Shown here piece after piece: positions 1 to 9,500 of a stretch of DNA of 64,000 nt. Below the pieces are notes generated by a model. That model was given only the letters and a program-made list of their open reading frames with translations. It had not been told where the DNA came from and did not search any database. The position numbers and the translations under genes were made by a program. Source of the stretch: Gemmatimonadaceae bacterium. GTDB taxonomy: Bacteria > Gemmatimonadota > Gemmatimonadetes > Gemmatimonadales > Gemmatimonadaceae. The stretch's first letter is position 1. Every line of letters starts with the position of its first letter. The stretch covers positions 78,179 to 142,178 of the forward strand of contig JAICWO010000015.1 in the NCBI GenBank assembly GCA_025934775.1, given 5' to 3'.

Positions 1-206
1 AGGTGCAGGCCGAGCGCCTGTGGCACGTCGGTGAGCGATTCGTAGTGCTGTCGCGGCACGACGAGCACGTGCCCGTTGTTCACGGGCTGAATGTCCATGA
101 AGGCGATCGAATCAGCATCTTCATGGCAGATTGACACTTCCGCGGCCCCTTGGATCAAGTCGCAGAAGGTGCAGTGCGCCTGAGCGCCGTGCGCATCGTG
201 ATCCAT
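1..206 (-). CDS. HIT family (histidine triad) protein, 3' end outside window
   Basis: Read on the minus strand from an ATG at 206, the first 68 residues match the N-terminal half of HIT nucleotide hydrolases/transferases. A zinc-type CTFCDL motif is followed by an acidic segment, AFMDIQPVNNGHVLVVPRQH. The family binds nucleotides and hydrolyses dinucleotide or AMP-conjugated substrates in the cytosol. The catalytic HxHxHxx triad would lie in the missing C-terminal half, so activity cannot be judged. It is divergent from the diguanylate cyclase gene, whose start is 78 bp away, so the promoters must lie in this short gap. Confidence 0.85.
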   Translation of the reverse strand, partial: MDHDAHGAQAHCTFCDLIQGAAEVSICHEDADSIAFMDIQPVNNGHVLVVPRQHYESLTDVPQALGLH

Positions 207-283
207 GCCCCGGCAAAACGCACGGACGATGCCAGGCGCGGCGTCCGCTTCAGCGGCGTGCTCGACCGGCCGAAACTGGGAGC

Positions 284-2029
284 ATGAGGTTTTGGTCGAT
301 GCTGATCGCCCTCCCGCCGCGCGCGTGGCTGCCGCTGGCGCTCGCCGTGCTCGCGCCCATCGCGCTGCTCGCGCTGGCGGGCGTCTCGCGTCGGAGAGCG
401 CGTGGCATCGCAACGGTCCTCGCTCTCCGCACTGTCGTGCTCCTCGGCGTCGGCTTCGCGGGACTGGCGGGCACCGCGACGATGTTCGTCTTCGACACCG
501 GGCTGAGCGAGCTTCATCAGCGGCACGAGGCCGACGTACGTGCCCTCGCGCGCTCCATTGCCGCATCGCCGCTGGGACTCGTCGGCGTCGACGCGCAGCT
601 CCAACTCGCCCTCTTCCGCGCCAAGGACGCCAGCATCGGCTGGATTGCCGCCGGCTCCGAGGGCTGCCGCGCGAGCTGCGTACTGAGTGCGAGCGACAAA
701 GGTCCTCCACCTTCCGTCGTAAAGGCGCGCCTCGCCGCGATCTGGCCGCACGACCGCGAAACGCACTACGCAGTCGCCGTCGCGGGACGGCCGTATCTCA
801 TCGCGGCCGCGCCCGTGCTCGATGCGAGCGGCGTCGCACGCGAGACGGTCATCGCCGGCATCGATGCCGCGTATCTCGTGGATCAGGCGCGGCGCACGGC
901 GTGGGTGCTGCTCGTGCTATCCTACGCGCTGCTGGCCGTGGTGGGATGGAGCTCGTGGCAGCAGGTGAGCCACTCGCTCGCCGCGCGAATCCACGCCATC
1001 ACCACGCAGGTGCGCGACGGCAGCGTCGCCAACCCGGGCGAGCTCCCCGAGATCGAAGGCGCCGAGCTCCGCGATCTCGCCGAGAGCGTCACGACCTACA
1101 TCAAATCCACGCTCGAGGAACAGAAGTCGAGCGACGAGCGCTATCGGCGCCTCGTGGAGCTCGCGCCCGACGCGGTGTTCATGTGCTCGGGGCTCGGAAT
1201 CAAATTCGCCAACACGGCGGCCATCGCGTTGACGGGCGCTCGCGGACGCACCGACGTGATCGGCGTACCAATTGAGAAATTCCTCAACTTCGAGAAGCCC
1301 ATCGGCAGCGAGCGCCGGAGCAACGCGCTGCGGCCCGCGCGCTGGCAGCGCCTCGACGGGACGGTGCTCCACGTGGAAGTCGCCGAGATCTCCGACGCGA
1401 GCACCGACGGGACGCGGCAGTACATGGTGCGCGACGTCACCGACCGCCGCATTCACGAAGCGACGCTCGCCCACCGCGCGGAGCACGATTCACTCACCGG
1501 ATTGGTCAATCGCGCGCGCTTCGAGTCGCGCCTCATCGAGCTTCTCGAGTCGGCACCCGTACGCCTTGGCGACGGTCGACACCTTGCCGTGATGTTCATC
1601 GACCTCGACGGATTCAAGCCGGTGAACGATCGTCACGGGCATGCGGCGGGCGACGCGGTGCTCGTCGCCGTCGCGTCGCGGCTTCGCGAATCCACGCGCG
1701 ACACGGACCTCATCGCGCGACTCGGCGGCGACGAATTCGCCGTGCTGCTCGAGGTGAGCGATCCCTCGGAGATCCGCGTCGTCGTCACGCGCATCATGGA
1801 GGCGTTCCGCCGTCCCGTGCCGTTTGGCGAGATCGATCTCCCGATTGGAGGGAGCATTGGCGTCGCGTGCACGCACCCCGCCGCCACGCCGCCGGTCCGC
1901 GTCGATGGGAGACCGGCCGGTGAGATCGCGACAGACCTGCTCCGTGCCGCCGACGCCGCGATGTATTCCGCCAAATCGGCCAAGCCGGAGCGGCATTCCA
2001 CCTCGGGGCGCCACCAGGCCGTCGCCTGA
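284..2029 (+). CDS. Membrane-bound PAS-GGDEF diguanylate cyclase
   Basis: 581 residues from the ATG at 284, preceded by a weak purine-rich GGGAG. Upstream in-frame starts are rejected because that stretch is arginine-rich and overlaps the divergent HIT gene. Two hydrophobic segments (about 15-33 and 49-70) are followed by a periplasmic-type sensor region of about 135 residues, then a third membrane helix (about 207-225). Next come a linker, a PAS domain (about 285-400) and a C-terminal GGDEF domain. The active-site motif RLGGDEFAVLL (GGDEF at about 481-485) is intact, and RDTD five residues before it matches the RxxD product-inhibition site. It therefore probably makes c-di-GMP in response to an extracytoplasmic cue and is feedback-inhibited. 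There is no EAL domain. Confidence 0.9.
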   Translation: MRFWSMLIALPPRAWLPLALAVLAPIALLALAGVSRRRARGIATVLALRTVVLLGVGFAGLAGTATMFVFDTGLSELHQRHEADVRALARSIAASPLGLVGVDAQLQLALFRAKDASIGWIAAGSEGCRASCVLSASDKGPPPSVVKARLAAIWPHDRETHYAVAVAGRPYLIAAAPVLDASGVARETVIAGIDAAYLVDQARRTAWVLLVLSYALLAVVGWSSWQQVSHSLAARIHAITTQVRDGSVANPGELPEIEGAELRDLAESVTTYIKSTLEEQKSSDERYRRLVELAPDAVFMCSGLGIKFANTAAIALTGARGRTDVIGVPIEKFLNFEKPIGSERRSNALRPARWQRLDGTVLHVEVAEISDASTDGTRQYMVRDVTDRRIHEATLAHRAEHDSLTGLVNRARFESRLIELLESAPVRLGDGRHLAVMFIDLDGFKPVNDRHGHAAGDAVLVAVASRLRESTRDTDLIARLGGDEFAVLLEVSDPSEIRVVVTRIMEAFRRPVPFGEIDLPIGGSIGVACTHPAATPPVRVDGRPAGEIATDLLRAADAAMYSAKSAKPERHSTSGRHQAVA

Positions 2030-2127
2030 GCGCGTCCGCGCTCGAGCGCCGCGTCGAGCGATCGGGGCCGCCGTTTTGCCGGACGTGGCGATAGATTTCG
2101 CCTGTCGTTTCCGACGCGTGGAGACCA

Positions 2128-4236
2128 ATGGCAACAACGACTCGTGCCGAGCGGAAGAACGCCGCCGGCCTCTCGCGCGACCAGCTCGTTGCGGCATACC
2201 GCACGATGCTGCTGTCGCGCCGAATTGACGACAAAGAGATCCAGCTCAAGGGCCAGAACAAGATCTTCTTCCAGATCTCGAGCGCCGGCCACGAAGCGAT
2301 CATGGCGGCCGCCGGCCTCGTGCTGAAGCCGGCGTACGACTGGTTCTATCTCTACTACCGCGATCGCGCGCTCTGTCTCGAGCTCGGCATGACCGCGGAA
2401 GAGATGCTCCTGTCGGCCGTGGGAGCCGCGGCTGATCCAAATTCCGGCGGCCGGCAGATGCCGAGCCACTGGGGACACAAGAAGCTCAACATCGTTTCGA
2501 CCTCCTCGCCGACCGGAACGCAGTTCCTCCAGGCGGTCGGTTCGGCCGAAGCCGTGGTTCGCGCGAAGCAGCTCGGCATCACCGACGGCTTCGAGAAGGA
2601 CGAGGTGGTGCTCTGCACCACCGGCGACGGCACGACGAGCGAAGGCGAGTTCTGGGAGTCGCTCAACAACGCCGCGAACCTCAAGCTGCCGATCGTCTAC
2701 ATCGTCGAGGACAACGGCTACGCGATCTCGGTCCCCGTCGAGGTCAACACCGCGGGCGGCAGCATCTCCAAGCTCGTCGCGTCCTTCCCGGATCTCTACA
2801 TCGAGGAAGTCGACGGCTGCGACTTCGTCGCGAGCTACCAGGTGATGCAGAAGGCGGTGGACTACGCGCGCAAGCGCAAGGGACCGGCGCTCGTGCACGC
2901 GCACGTCATTCGGCCCTACTCGCATTCGCTGTCCGACGATGAGAAGCTCTACAAGCCGCCCGAGGAACGCGAGGCCGAAGCGCAGCGCGATCCGGTCTCG
3001 CGCCTGGCCAAGTGGCTCGTCGGCGAAGGCTACGCGAGCGACGCCGAGCTGGCGCGCATGCAGGAGGAGGTGGACGCGGAAGTGAACGCGGCCGCCGACG
3101 CCGCGCTCGCGTCGCCGCAGCCGGACGAGAGCACCGTCTACGTGAACGTCTACTCGCCCGACGTCGACCCGACGAGCGAGCAGTTCGACACCGAGGACGA
3201 CCCGCAGTTCAGCGGCAACGAGACGACGATGGTGGATCTGATCAACGCCTGCATGAAGGACGAGATGCGGCGCAATGACAGAATCCTCATGTTCGGCGAA
3301 GACGTCGCCGACGTCTCGCGCGAGCAGTACCTCGGCAAGGTCAAGGGCAAGGGCGGCGTGTTCAAGGTCACGCACGGGCTCCAGAAGGAGTTCGGCGCGG
3401 CCCGCGTGTACAACTCTCCGCTCGCCGAGGCGACGATCGTCGGCCGCGCGATCGGGCTCGCGGTGCGCGGGTTCAAGCCCGTGGTCGAAGTGCAGTTCTT
3501 CGACTACATCTGGCCGGCGTACATGCAGATCCGCGACGAGCTGGCGACGATGCGTTGGCGCTCGAACGGCGACTTCTCGTCGGCGATCGTGGTGCGCACG
3601 ACGTACGGCGGCTACATCCGCGGCGCGATCTATCACTCCCAGACTGGCGCGTCGATCTTCACGCACTGCCCCGGACTGCGCGTGATCTGCCCGGCGACCG
3701 CGCTCGACGCCAACGGGCTGCTGCGCACCGCCATCCGGTGCGACGACCCCGTGCTCTTCCTCGAGCACAAGCACCTGTACCGGCAGACGTACAACAAGGC
3801 GGCGAACCCCGGGCCGAACTTCATGATCCCGTTCGGCAAGGCGAAGGTGGTGCGCGAGGGGACGGACGTCTCGATCATTACCTATGGCGCCACGGTGCAG
3901 CGCGCGTTCGCGGCAGCGAATCAGCTCGCCGACTCGGGCATTTCCGCGGAAATCATCGACCTGCGCTCGCTCTCCCCGTGGGATCAGGAGGCGGTGTACG
4001 CGTCGGTGAAGAAGACCAATCGCGCGCTCGTCGTGTACGAGGATTCGATCTCGTGGGGCTACGGCGCGGAGATCGCGGCGCGGATCGCCGACGACTGCTT
4101 CGCCTGGCTCGACGCGCCGGTGAAGCGGATCGCGTCGACCGACACGTTCGTCGGCTACGCGCCTCAGCTCGAGGACGCGATCCTGCCGCAGATCGCCGAC
4201 GTCAAGCGTGGCGTCGAGGAACTAGTCCGCTTCTGA
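2128..4236 (+). CDS. 2-oxoacid dehydrogenase E1 component, fused alpha and beta subunits
   Basis: 702 residues with the thiamine-diphosphate E1 alpha and beta chains in one polypeptide. The alpha part carries the TPP motif, starting [13 protein letters not shown] (about 166) and ending in EDNGYAIS about 30 residues later. The transketolase-like pyrimidine-binding beta part begins near residue 365 ([17 protein letters not shown]), followed by the transketolase C-terminal domain. The family decarboxylates branched-chain 2-oxoacids or pyruvate and passes the acyl group to an E2 lipoyl protein. The sequence looks most like branched-chain (2-oxoisovalerate) E1, but substrate is an inference. No E2 or E3 gene lies nearby. 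A strong hairpin follows the stop. Confidence 0.9.
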   Translation: MATTTRAERKNAAGLSRDQLVAAYRTMLLSRRIDDKEIQLKGQNKIFFQISSAGHEAIMAAAGLVLKPAYDWFYLYYRDRALCLELGMTAEEMLLSAVGAAADPNSGGRQMPSHWGHKKLNIVSTSSPTGTQFLQAVGSAEAVVRAKQLGITDGFEKDEVVLCTTGDGTTSEGEFWESLNNAANLKLPIVYIVEDNGYAISVPVEVNTAGGSISKLVASFPDLYIEEVDGCDFVASYQVMQKAVDYARKRKGPALVHAHVIRPYSHSLSDDEKLYKPPEEREAEAQRDPVSRLAKWLVGEGYASDAELARMQEEVDAEVNAAADAALASPQPDESTVYVNVYSPDVDPTSEQFDTEDDPQFSGNETTMVDLINACMKDEMRRNDRILMFGEDVADVSREQYLGKVKGKGGVFKVTHGLQKEFGAARVYNSPLAEATIVGRAIGLAVRGFKPVVEVQFFDYIWPAYMQIRDELATMRWRSNGDFSSAIVVRTTYGGYIRGAIYHSQTGASIFTHCPGLRVICPATALDANGLLRTAIRCDDPVLFLEHKHLYRQTYNKAANPGPNFMIPFGKAKVVREGTDVSIITYGATVQRAFAAANQLADSGISAEIIDLRSLSPWDQEAVYASVKKTNRALVVYEDSISWGYGAEIAARIADDCFAWLDAPVKRIASTDTFVGYAPQLEDAILPQIADVKRGVEELVRF

Positions 4237-4277
4237 AGTCAGTCGGTAATCATTAGAAGCGAGCTCGTCTTCGTAAA

Positions 4278-4310
4278 ACGAAAGGACCAGCTAAGTGCTG
4301 GTCCTTTCGT
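4278..4310 (+). terminator. Rho-independent-type terminator after the E1 gene
   Basis: A perfect 14-bp stem (4278-4291 with 4297-4310) closes a 5-nt loop TAAGT and lies 41 nt after the E1 stop codon. The following bases (GTCTTACGATTTT) are only partly U-rich, but the stem is long and uninterrupted. It isolates the E1 gene from the downstream Ig-repeat gene. Confidence 0.85.
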
Positions 4311-4372
4311 GTCTTACGATTTTGCCAACGCAAATTGTGACGCAGGGCGCACCGGGAATGTGATGCTCAGTG

Positions 4373-4402
4373 TTGACAGTGTGATGACCCAGAGCACAAT
4401 CT
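4373..4402 (+). promoter_or_regulatory. Candidate sigma-70 promoter of the Ig-repeat protein gene
   Basis: A consensus TTGACA at 4373-4378 is followed, after about 18 nt, by CAATCT (4397-4402), a weak -10 box. It lies about 95 nt before the ATG at 4497, in the only intergenic stretch ahead of the giant gene. The rest of this roughly 185-bp gap shows nothing else. Confidence 0.35.
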
Positions 4403-4496
4403 AGCTCGCTGGAGTTTTTCTAACTGCTGGCCCCGCAAGCGTTTCGTCCGTCCTGGACGATGCGCTCGCGCTGTTTTTGTGCCCCATCGGATACAC

Positions 4497-6527
4497 ATGC
4501 GCCCTTTCGTCCCGTTTCGCTCCATCGCGACGCTGCTGATGGCTGTCGGCGTCGCCACGTGCTCCGATGCTCCAAGTGCGCTCGTCGGCACGCATCCGGT
4601 GCCGCGCCGCGCGGTGGGCAGATTGGGATTCGAGCCGCAGTTCTCGCGCAGAGCGCAAGCGGTCTACGATCAGCGCGCCGCGTTCGACATTCATTATGAC
4701 AGCGTGCACGTCGTGATTCGGGGCTACCCCGACACGACCGTGATCGTGAAGGACACGACCGTGTTCTTCACGGACACGTCGAGCACCCTCACGCTCGACA
4801 TCGACGTGCCGGTCCAGACCGACGATCAGCGCTTCAACGCCGCGCTCGGGTACGAGAACGGGCACGACGTGGTGTTCTATGGATCCGGCGTCGTCCAGTC
4901 ACACGCGCCCGACAAGCCCGCGCCGCCCGATCAGCAAACGATCACGATCAACTACGCCGGTCCGGGATCCGGCGTCGCGCGCATCGCGATCTCGCCCAAG
5001 ACGTCGTCGATTCGCGCCGATGAGGCGGTGGCCTACACCCTGACGGCGTTCGATTCCTCGAATAAGAGCACCGCACCGCCGCCCATTCACTGGTCGGTCG
5101 ACAACACCTCGCTCGCGAGCACGACGAACGAATCGAATACCGGCGCGACGGTGGTCGGGCGCGGCATTTCCGGAACCGTCACCGTGCTCGCGTCCTCGGT
5201 CTCCGGACTCACCGACGCGGCGACGATACAGCTCGCGTCACCCCCGTCGGGGATCGTGCTCGTGAGCGGCGGCGGTCAGACCGGCAAAGTGCACAGCGTG
5301 TTGGCGGCGCCGGCAGGCGTGCGCGTCGTCGCGGCGGACGGCGGCGGCGTGGCTGGCGTGACCGTTCTCTTCTCGGCGCCCACGGGCGGCAGTGTCGGAT
5401 CATCGAGTGTCGTCACCGACGGCGCCGGCAACGCGTCGACGTCGCTCACCCTCGGCAGCGCGTCCGGCACGCAGGGCTTCGCCGCGACGGCGCTCGGCTT
5501 CAGCGTTGGTATCACAGAACACGCAACGGCCGGAGATCCGTCGGCGATCACCATCGTCTCGGGTGATGCGCAGGCCGACACCGTTGGACATGCGCTCAAA
5601 GCGCCGCTCGTCGTGAAAGTCGCCGACTCGTTCGCGAACCCTGTGGCCGGCGTCGTCGTATCGTGGTCGCGAACGGGCAACGGCTCGCTCGCCGCCGCGA
5701 CGTCGACGACCGGTAGCGATGGGACGGCGAGCATCGGCTACACACTGGGCAAGACGACCGGCTCCGACGAGATCGATGCGACCGTGAACGGCGTGAGCGG
5801 CGCCGCGAAATTCACCGCGACTGCGGTCGCCGGCAGTGCGGCCAAGATCGAGAGCGTGTCGGGCGACAGGCAGACGGCCGACGCGGGCAAGCAGCTCCCG
5901 GCGGCGTTCGTCGTACGGGTGACCGATGCCGGCGGGAATCCCGTGTCGGGTGCGGTGGTCACGTGGAGCACGACGAGCGGAACGATCACGGCATCGACCA
6001 CCACCGACGGCAGCGGCGTCGCGCGCGACACGCTGACGCTCGGCAAGACCGTGGGGGACGTCACCGTCACCGCAGCCGTTGCGGCGGACAAGTCAGTCGC
6101 GTTCATCGCGACGGCTGTTCCGGGTCCCGCGGCGGCGACGGCGTTCGGTACGCAACCAACGAGCATCACCGCGGGCAGCACGATGCCGAACGTCACCGTG
6201 ACGATCACGGATGCTTACGGCAATCTGACTAACGCGTCCGGATCGGTGACGCTCGCACTCGGCAGCAATCCGGGAAATGCGACGCTGAGCGGCACGCTCA
6301 CGCGGGTCGTCGCGAACGGCATCGCGACCTTCGACAACCTGAAGCTCGACAAAGCCGGCACCGGTTACACGCTGCTTGCTTCGGGTGACGGACTCACCGC
6401 GACGAGCAACACGTTCAACGTGACGGTCGGGACGCCGGCAAAGCTCGCGGTGATTGGCCCGACGTCGATCAGCGTCGTCGCAGGAACCGCTGGCGCGCTG
6501 CCGAAGCTCCTCGTGAGCGACGCGTGA
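4497..6527 (+). CDS. Giant Ig-like repeat lipoprotein, N-terminal part (ends at in-frame TGA)
   Basis: The ATG at 4497 gives a signal-peptide-like start, MRPFVPFRSIATLLMAVG, followed by VATC, a plausible but non-ideal lipobox. After a roughly 150-residue unique region come tandem bacterial Ig-like modules of about 90-100 residues (Big_1/Big_2 style). Each carries a variant of VxDxxGNPVxGxxVxW and TDxxGxAxxxLTLG. The frame ends at TGA 6525-6527 inside a module (LLVSDA-stop), exactly where other repeats continue with GNPV; the codons after the stop read ANPVANASIHVV in the same frame. The product is probably a surface adhesin or cell-envelope protein; function is inferred from domain type only. 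With the next two segments it formed one protein of about 2,560 residues. Confidence 0.8.
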   Translation: MRPFVPFRSIATLLMAVGVATCSDAPSALVGTHPVPRRAVGRLGFEPQFSRRAQAVYDQRAAFDIHYDSVHVVIRGYPDTTVIVKDTTVFFTDTSSTLTLDIDVPVQTDDQRFNAALGYENGHDVVFYGSGVVQSHAPDKPAPPDQQTITINYAGPGSGVARIAISPKTSSIRADEAVAYTLTAFDSSNKSTAPPPIHWSVDNTSLASTTNESNTGATVVGRGISGTVTVLASSVSGLTDAATIQLASPPSGIVLVSGGGQTGKVHSVLAAPAGVRVVAADGGGVAGVTVLFSAPTGGSVGSSSVVTDGAGNASTSLTLGSASGTQGFAATALGFSVGITEHATAGDPSAITIVSGDAQADTVGHALKAPLVVKVADSFANPVAGVVVSWSRTGNGSLAAATSTTGSDGTASIGYTLGKTTGSDEIDATVNGVSGAAKFTATAVAGSAAKIESVSGDRQTADAGKQLPAAFVVRVTDAGGNPVSGAVVTWSTTSGTITASTTTDGSGVARDTLTLGKTVGDVTVTAAVAADKSVAFIATAVPGPAAATAFGTQPTSITAGSTMPNVTVTITDAYGNLTNASGSVTLALGSNPGNATLSGTLTRVVANGIATFDNLKLDKAGTGYTLLASGDGLTATSNTFNVTVGTPAKLAVIGPTSISVVAGTAGALPKLLVSDA

Positions 6528-6560
6528 GCGAACCCGGTCGCGAACGCGTCGATCCATGTC

Positions 6561-9500
6561 GTGATCGCCAGCGTCTCGCCCGCGAAGACGATCCGCGACA
6601 CGACCGTTACGACCGACGCGAGCGGCGTGTTCGATCTCAACCAACCACTCCCGCAGCTCACCGCGGCTGGACAATTCGCGCTGACGGCGAGCGTGGCGGG
6701 CGCGCAGGGCAGCCCGGTGGTGTTGAGCGCGAACGTCACACCGGCCGCCGCCGCGAAGGTGGTGTTCGCGACGTCGCCGACGTCCGCCGCGGCGGGCGGA
6801 CCGCTCTCGCCGCAGCCACAAGTCGCGGTGATCGACGCGTTCGGCAACACCGTGACCAGCTCGACGAGCGGGATCACGCTCTCGATTCAGCCGGGCACCG
6901 GCACGCCGGGTGCGACGCTGTCCGGCACGACCAGCGTGAACGCCGTGAACGGCGTCGCGACATTCACAGATCTCTCAATCGACCGGCCCGGCGCTGGCTA
7001 TTGTTTGCAAGCAACGGCGGCCGGTCTGACGCCATCGTGCACCCCGCCGTTCCCCGTCAATGCGGGCGCCGCGTCGAAGCTGGTCATCCTGCAGCAGCCG
7101 GCGGGTGGGAGCGCCGGAACCGACATCGGCTCGATCAACGTCGGCGTCGCGGACGCGAACGGAAACGTTCTCACCAACGTGACGGCATCCGTCACCATCG
7201 TGCTGGCGACGAACCCGGCGTCGGGAATGCTGACGGGGACGCTCACACACGCGGCAGTGAATGGTGTGGCGACGTTCGGCGGATTGTCGATCGACAAGGC
7301 CGCGGCGGGTTACGTCGTCTCCGCAAGCGCGAGCGGGCTCGCGAGCGCGTCGACGAATGCGTTCACCATCACCGCGGGGCTACCGGCAAAGCTCGTGTTC
7401 ACGACGCCGCCAACGAGCGCGGAGGCCGGCGTCGCGATCACACCGGCGATCGTCGTGCAGCTTCAGGATCAATTCGGAAATCTCGCGGCGAGCGCGACGA
7501 ACCCGGTCGTCCTCGGCGTCGCGAGCGGCCCGTCGAGCGCGCAGCTCTCCGGCAAAGGACCCGTCAACGCGCAGAACGGCGTTGCGACATTCTCCGGCGT
7601 CGCGTTGAACACGGCTGGCGATTACACGTTGAGCGCCTCCTCGGGCACACTGACGGCGGCGACGAGCGCGAGCTTCGCCATCTCGGCGGCGGCGCCGAGC
7701 ACGTTGCAGGCGAGCGGCTCGGCATTCACGATCACGGCTGGAAGTTCGATCGCGAGCGGAACGGTCACGCTCATCGACGGTTCGCACAATCCGGTTCAAG
7801 GCGCCGCGATCACGTTCACGATGAGGCAGCAGAGCGGCTCCGTGATCAGCGGACTGACGCCGCGTGTGCTCACGACGGGCGCGCTGGGCACCGTGTCGCT
7901 CGCCGATCTCACAAGCGCCGATCTCGGGAATAAAGCAGGTTCGTACGATCTCGAGGCGAGCAGCACGCCTGGCGTGACCCCAATTCATCTCACGCTCACG
8001 ATCAATCCGGCAGCGGCCGCGAAGCTCGTGATCACGCAGCAGCCGTCGGCGACGGCGACGAGCGGCGTCACGCTCGCGATGCAGCCAGTGCTCCAGGTGC
8101 AGGATCAGTTCGGGAACGCGACGACGCTCGCGACGCCGATCACGGTGACTGCGAGCGCGGGCACTCTCGGCGGCGCGACGAGCAGCACGCCGAGTGTGGG
8201 CGGCGTGGCGGCGTTTACAAATCTCTCAATCACGGCGCCCGCTGGAAATGTGACACTCGCGTTCGCGGCTGCTCCTACGTCTGGCGTGGGCGCGGTCACG
8301 TCGAACAGCATCGCGATCGCAGCGGGAACGGCGTCGAAACTGGTGCTCTCGCCGGCTTCACCGGCCTCGTTCATCGTCACCGCCGGCTCGATACCCGCGA
8401 GCGCACCGGTGATCAAGTCGCTCGACGCGGGTGGAAATCCGGTGGGCAACGTCCCCGTGCACGTCGTCGTGGATACGGGCACGGCCCCGGCGACGGCAAC
8501 GGTGTCCGCGGTCGATGTCGCGACTGACGCGTCGGGCGTTCTCACGTTCGCCGGCGCGATGCCGACGATTGTCGGCGTCTATCACGTGACCGTGACGAGC
8601 AGCGCGATCCCGGGTGCGAGTGTGACGGCGACGGTCGGCATCACGCCGGGGGCAGCGGCGAAGCTCGCGTTCATCGTCCCTCAAGGCATCACGAGCTATT
8701 CCGGGCAGGCCGGCTCGTCGAGCTTCACTCCGGGCCTGGCGGTCGCGGTCGAGGATCAGTTCGGGAACATCGTGATCAATCAGCCAGCGACGGCGATTTC
8801 GCTGGCGATCGCGTCGAATCCCGCCGGTGGAACACTGAGCAGCGTGAGTGCGAATACGAATGTCGCGGGAGTTGCGGTCTTCACATCAGTGTCGTTCGAC
8901 AAGCCCGCTGCCGGATACACCCTCACTGCATCCTCGGCGGGACTCACCAGCGCGACCAGCCTCCCGATCAACATCTCGGCGGGAGCGGCGAGCAAGCTGG
9001 TGTTCACGACGCAGCCGTCGAACGTGGTGACCAACACGCCGATGTCGCCGGTGGCCGTGCAAGTGCAAGATCAATTCGGGAATCTCGTCTCAAACGACGG
9101 CTCGCCGACCGTGTCCCTCAAGCTCACGGATCCCAAAGGCGCGACGATACTCGGTAACTCGGTGAGCACGAGCGGCGGCAACGCGTCGTTCCCGTCGTTG
9201 ATTATCGATCTACCGGGCACGTACACGTTGACCGCGACGAGCTCGAACAGCTTGACGCCGTCGACGAGCAGCAGCTTCACCGTGTCGGCCGCGACAGCCA
9301 CCAACATCTCATTAGCGCCAGGTAGCCCGCCCAGCGCGACGGTCATTGCGGGCGGCACGATAGCGACTCCGCCGTCAGTGGTGGTGAAGGACGGCACGGG
9401 GAAACCAGTCGCGGGCGCGAGCGTCACGCTGGCCGTGAAGAACGGATCGACGACCCTCACGTCGCAGCCGGCGACGACCGACGCGACCGGAACGGTCTCA

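Noticed and set aside
1633..3774. Long minus-strand open frame (713 codons) opposite the diguanylate cyclase and E1 genes
   Set aside because: Arg/His/Val/Asp-rich composition typical of the antisense of a GC-rich gene; the plus-strand proteins have clear motifs.
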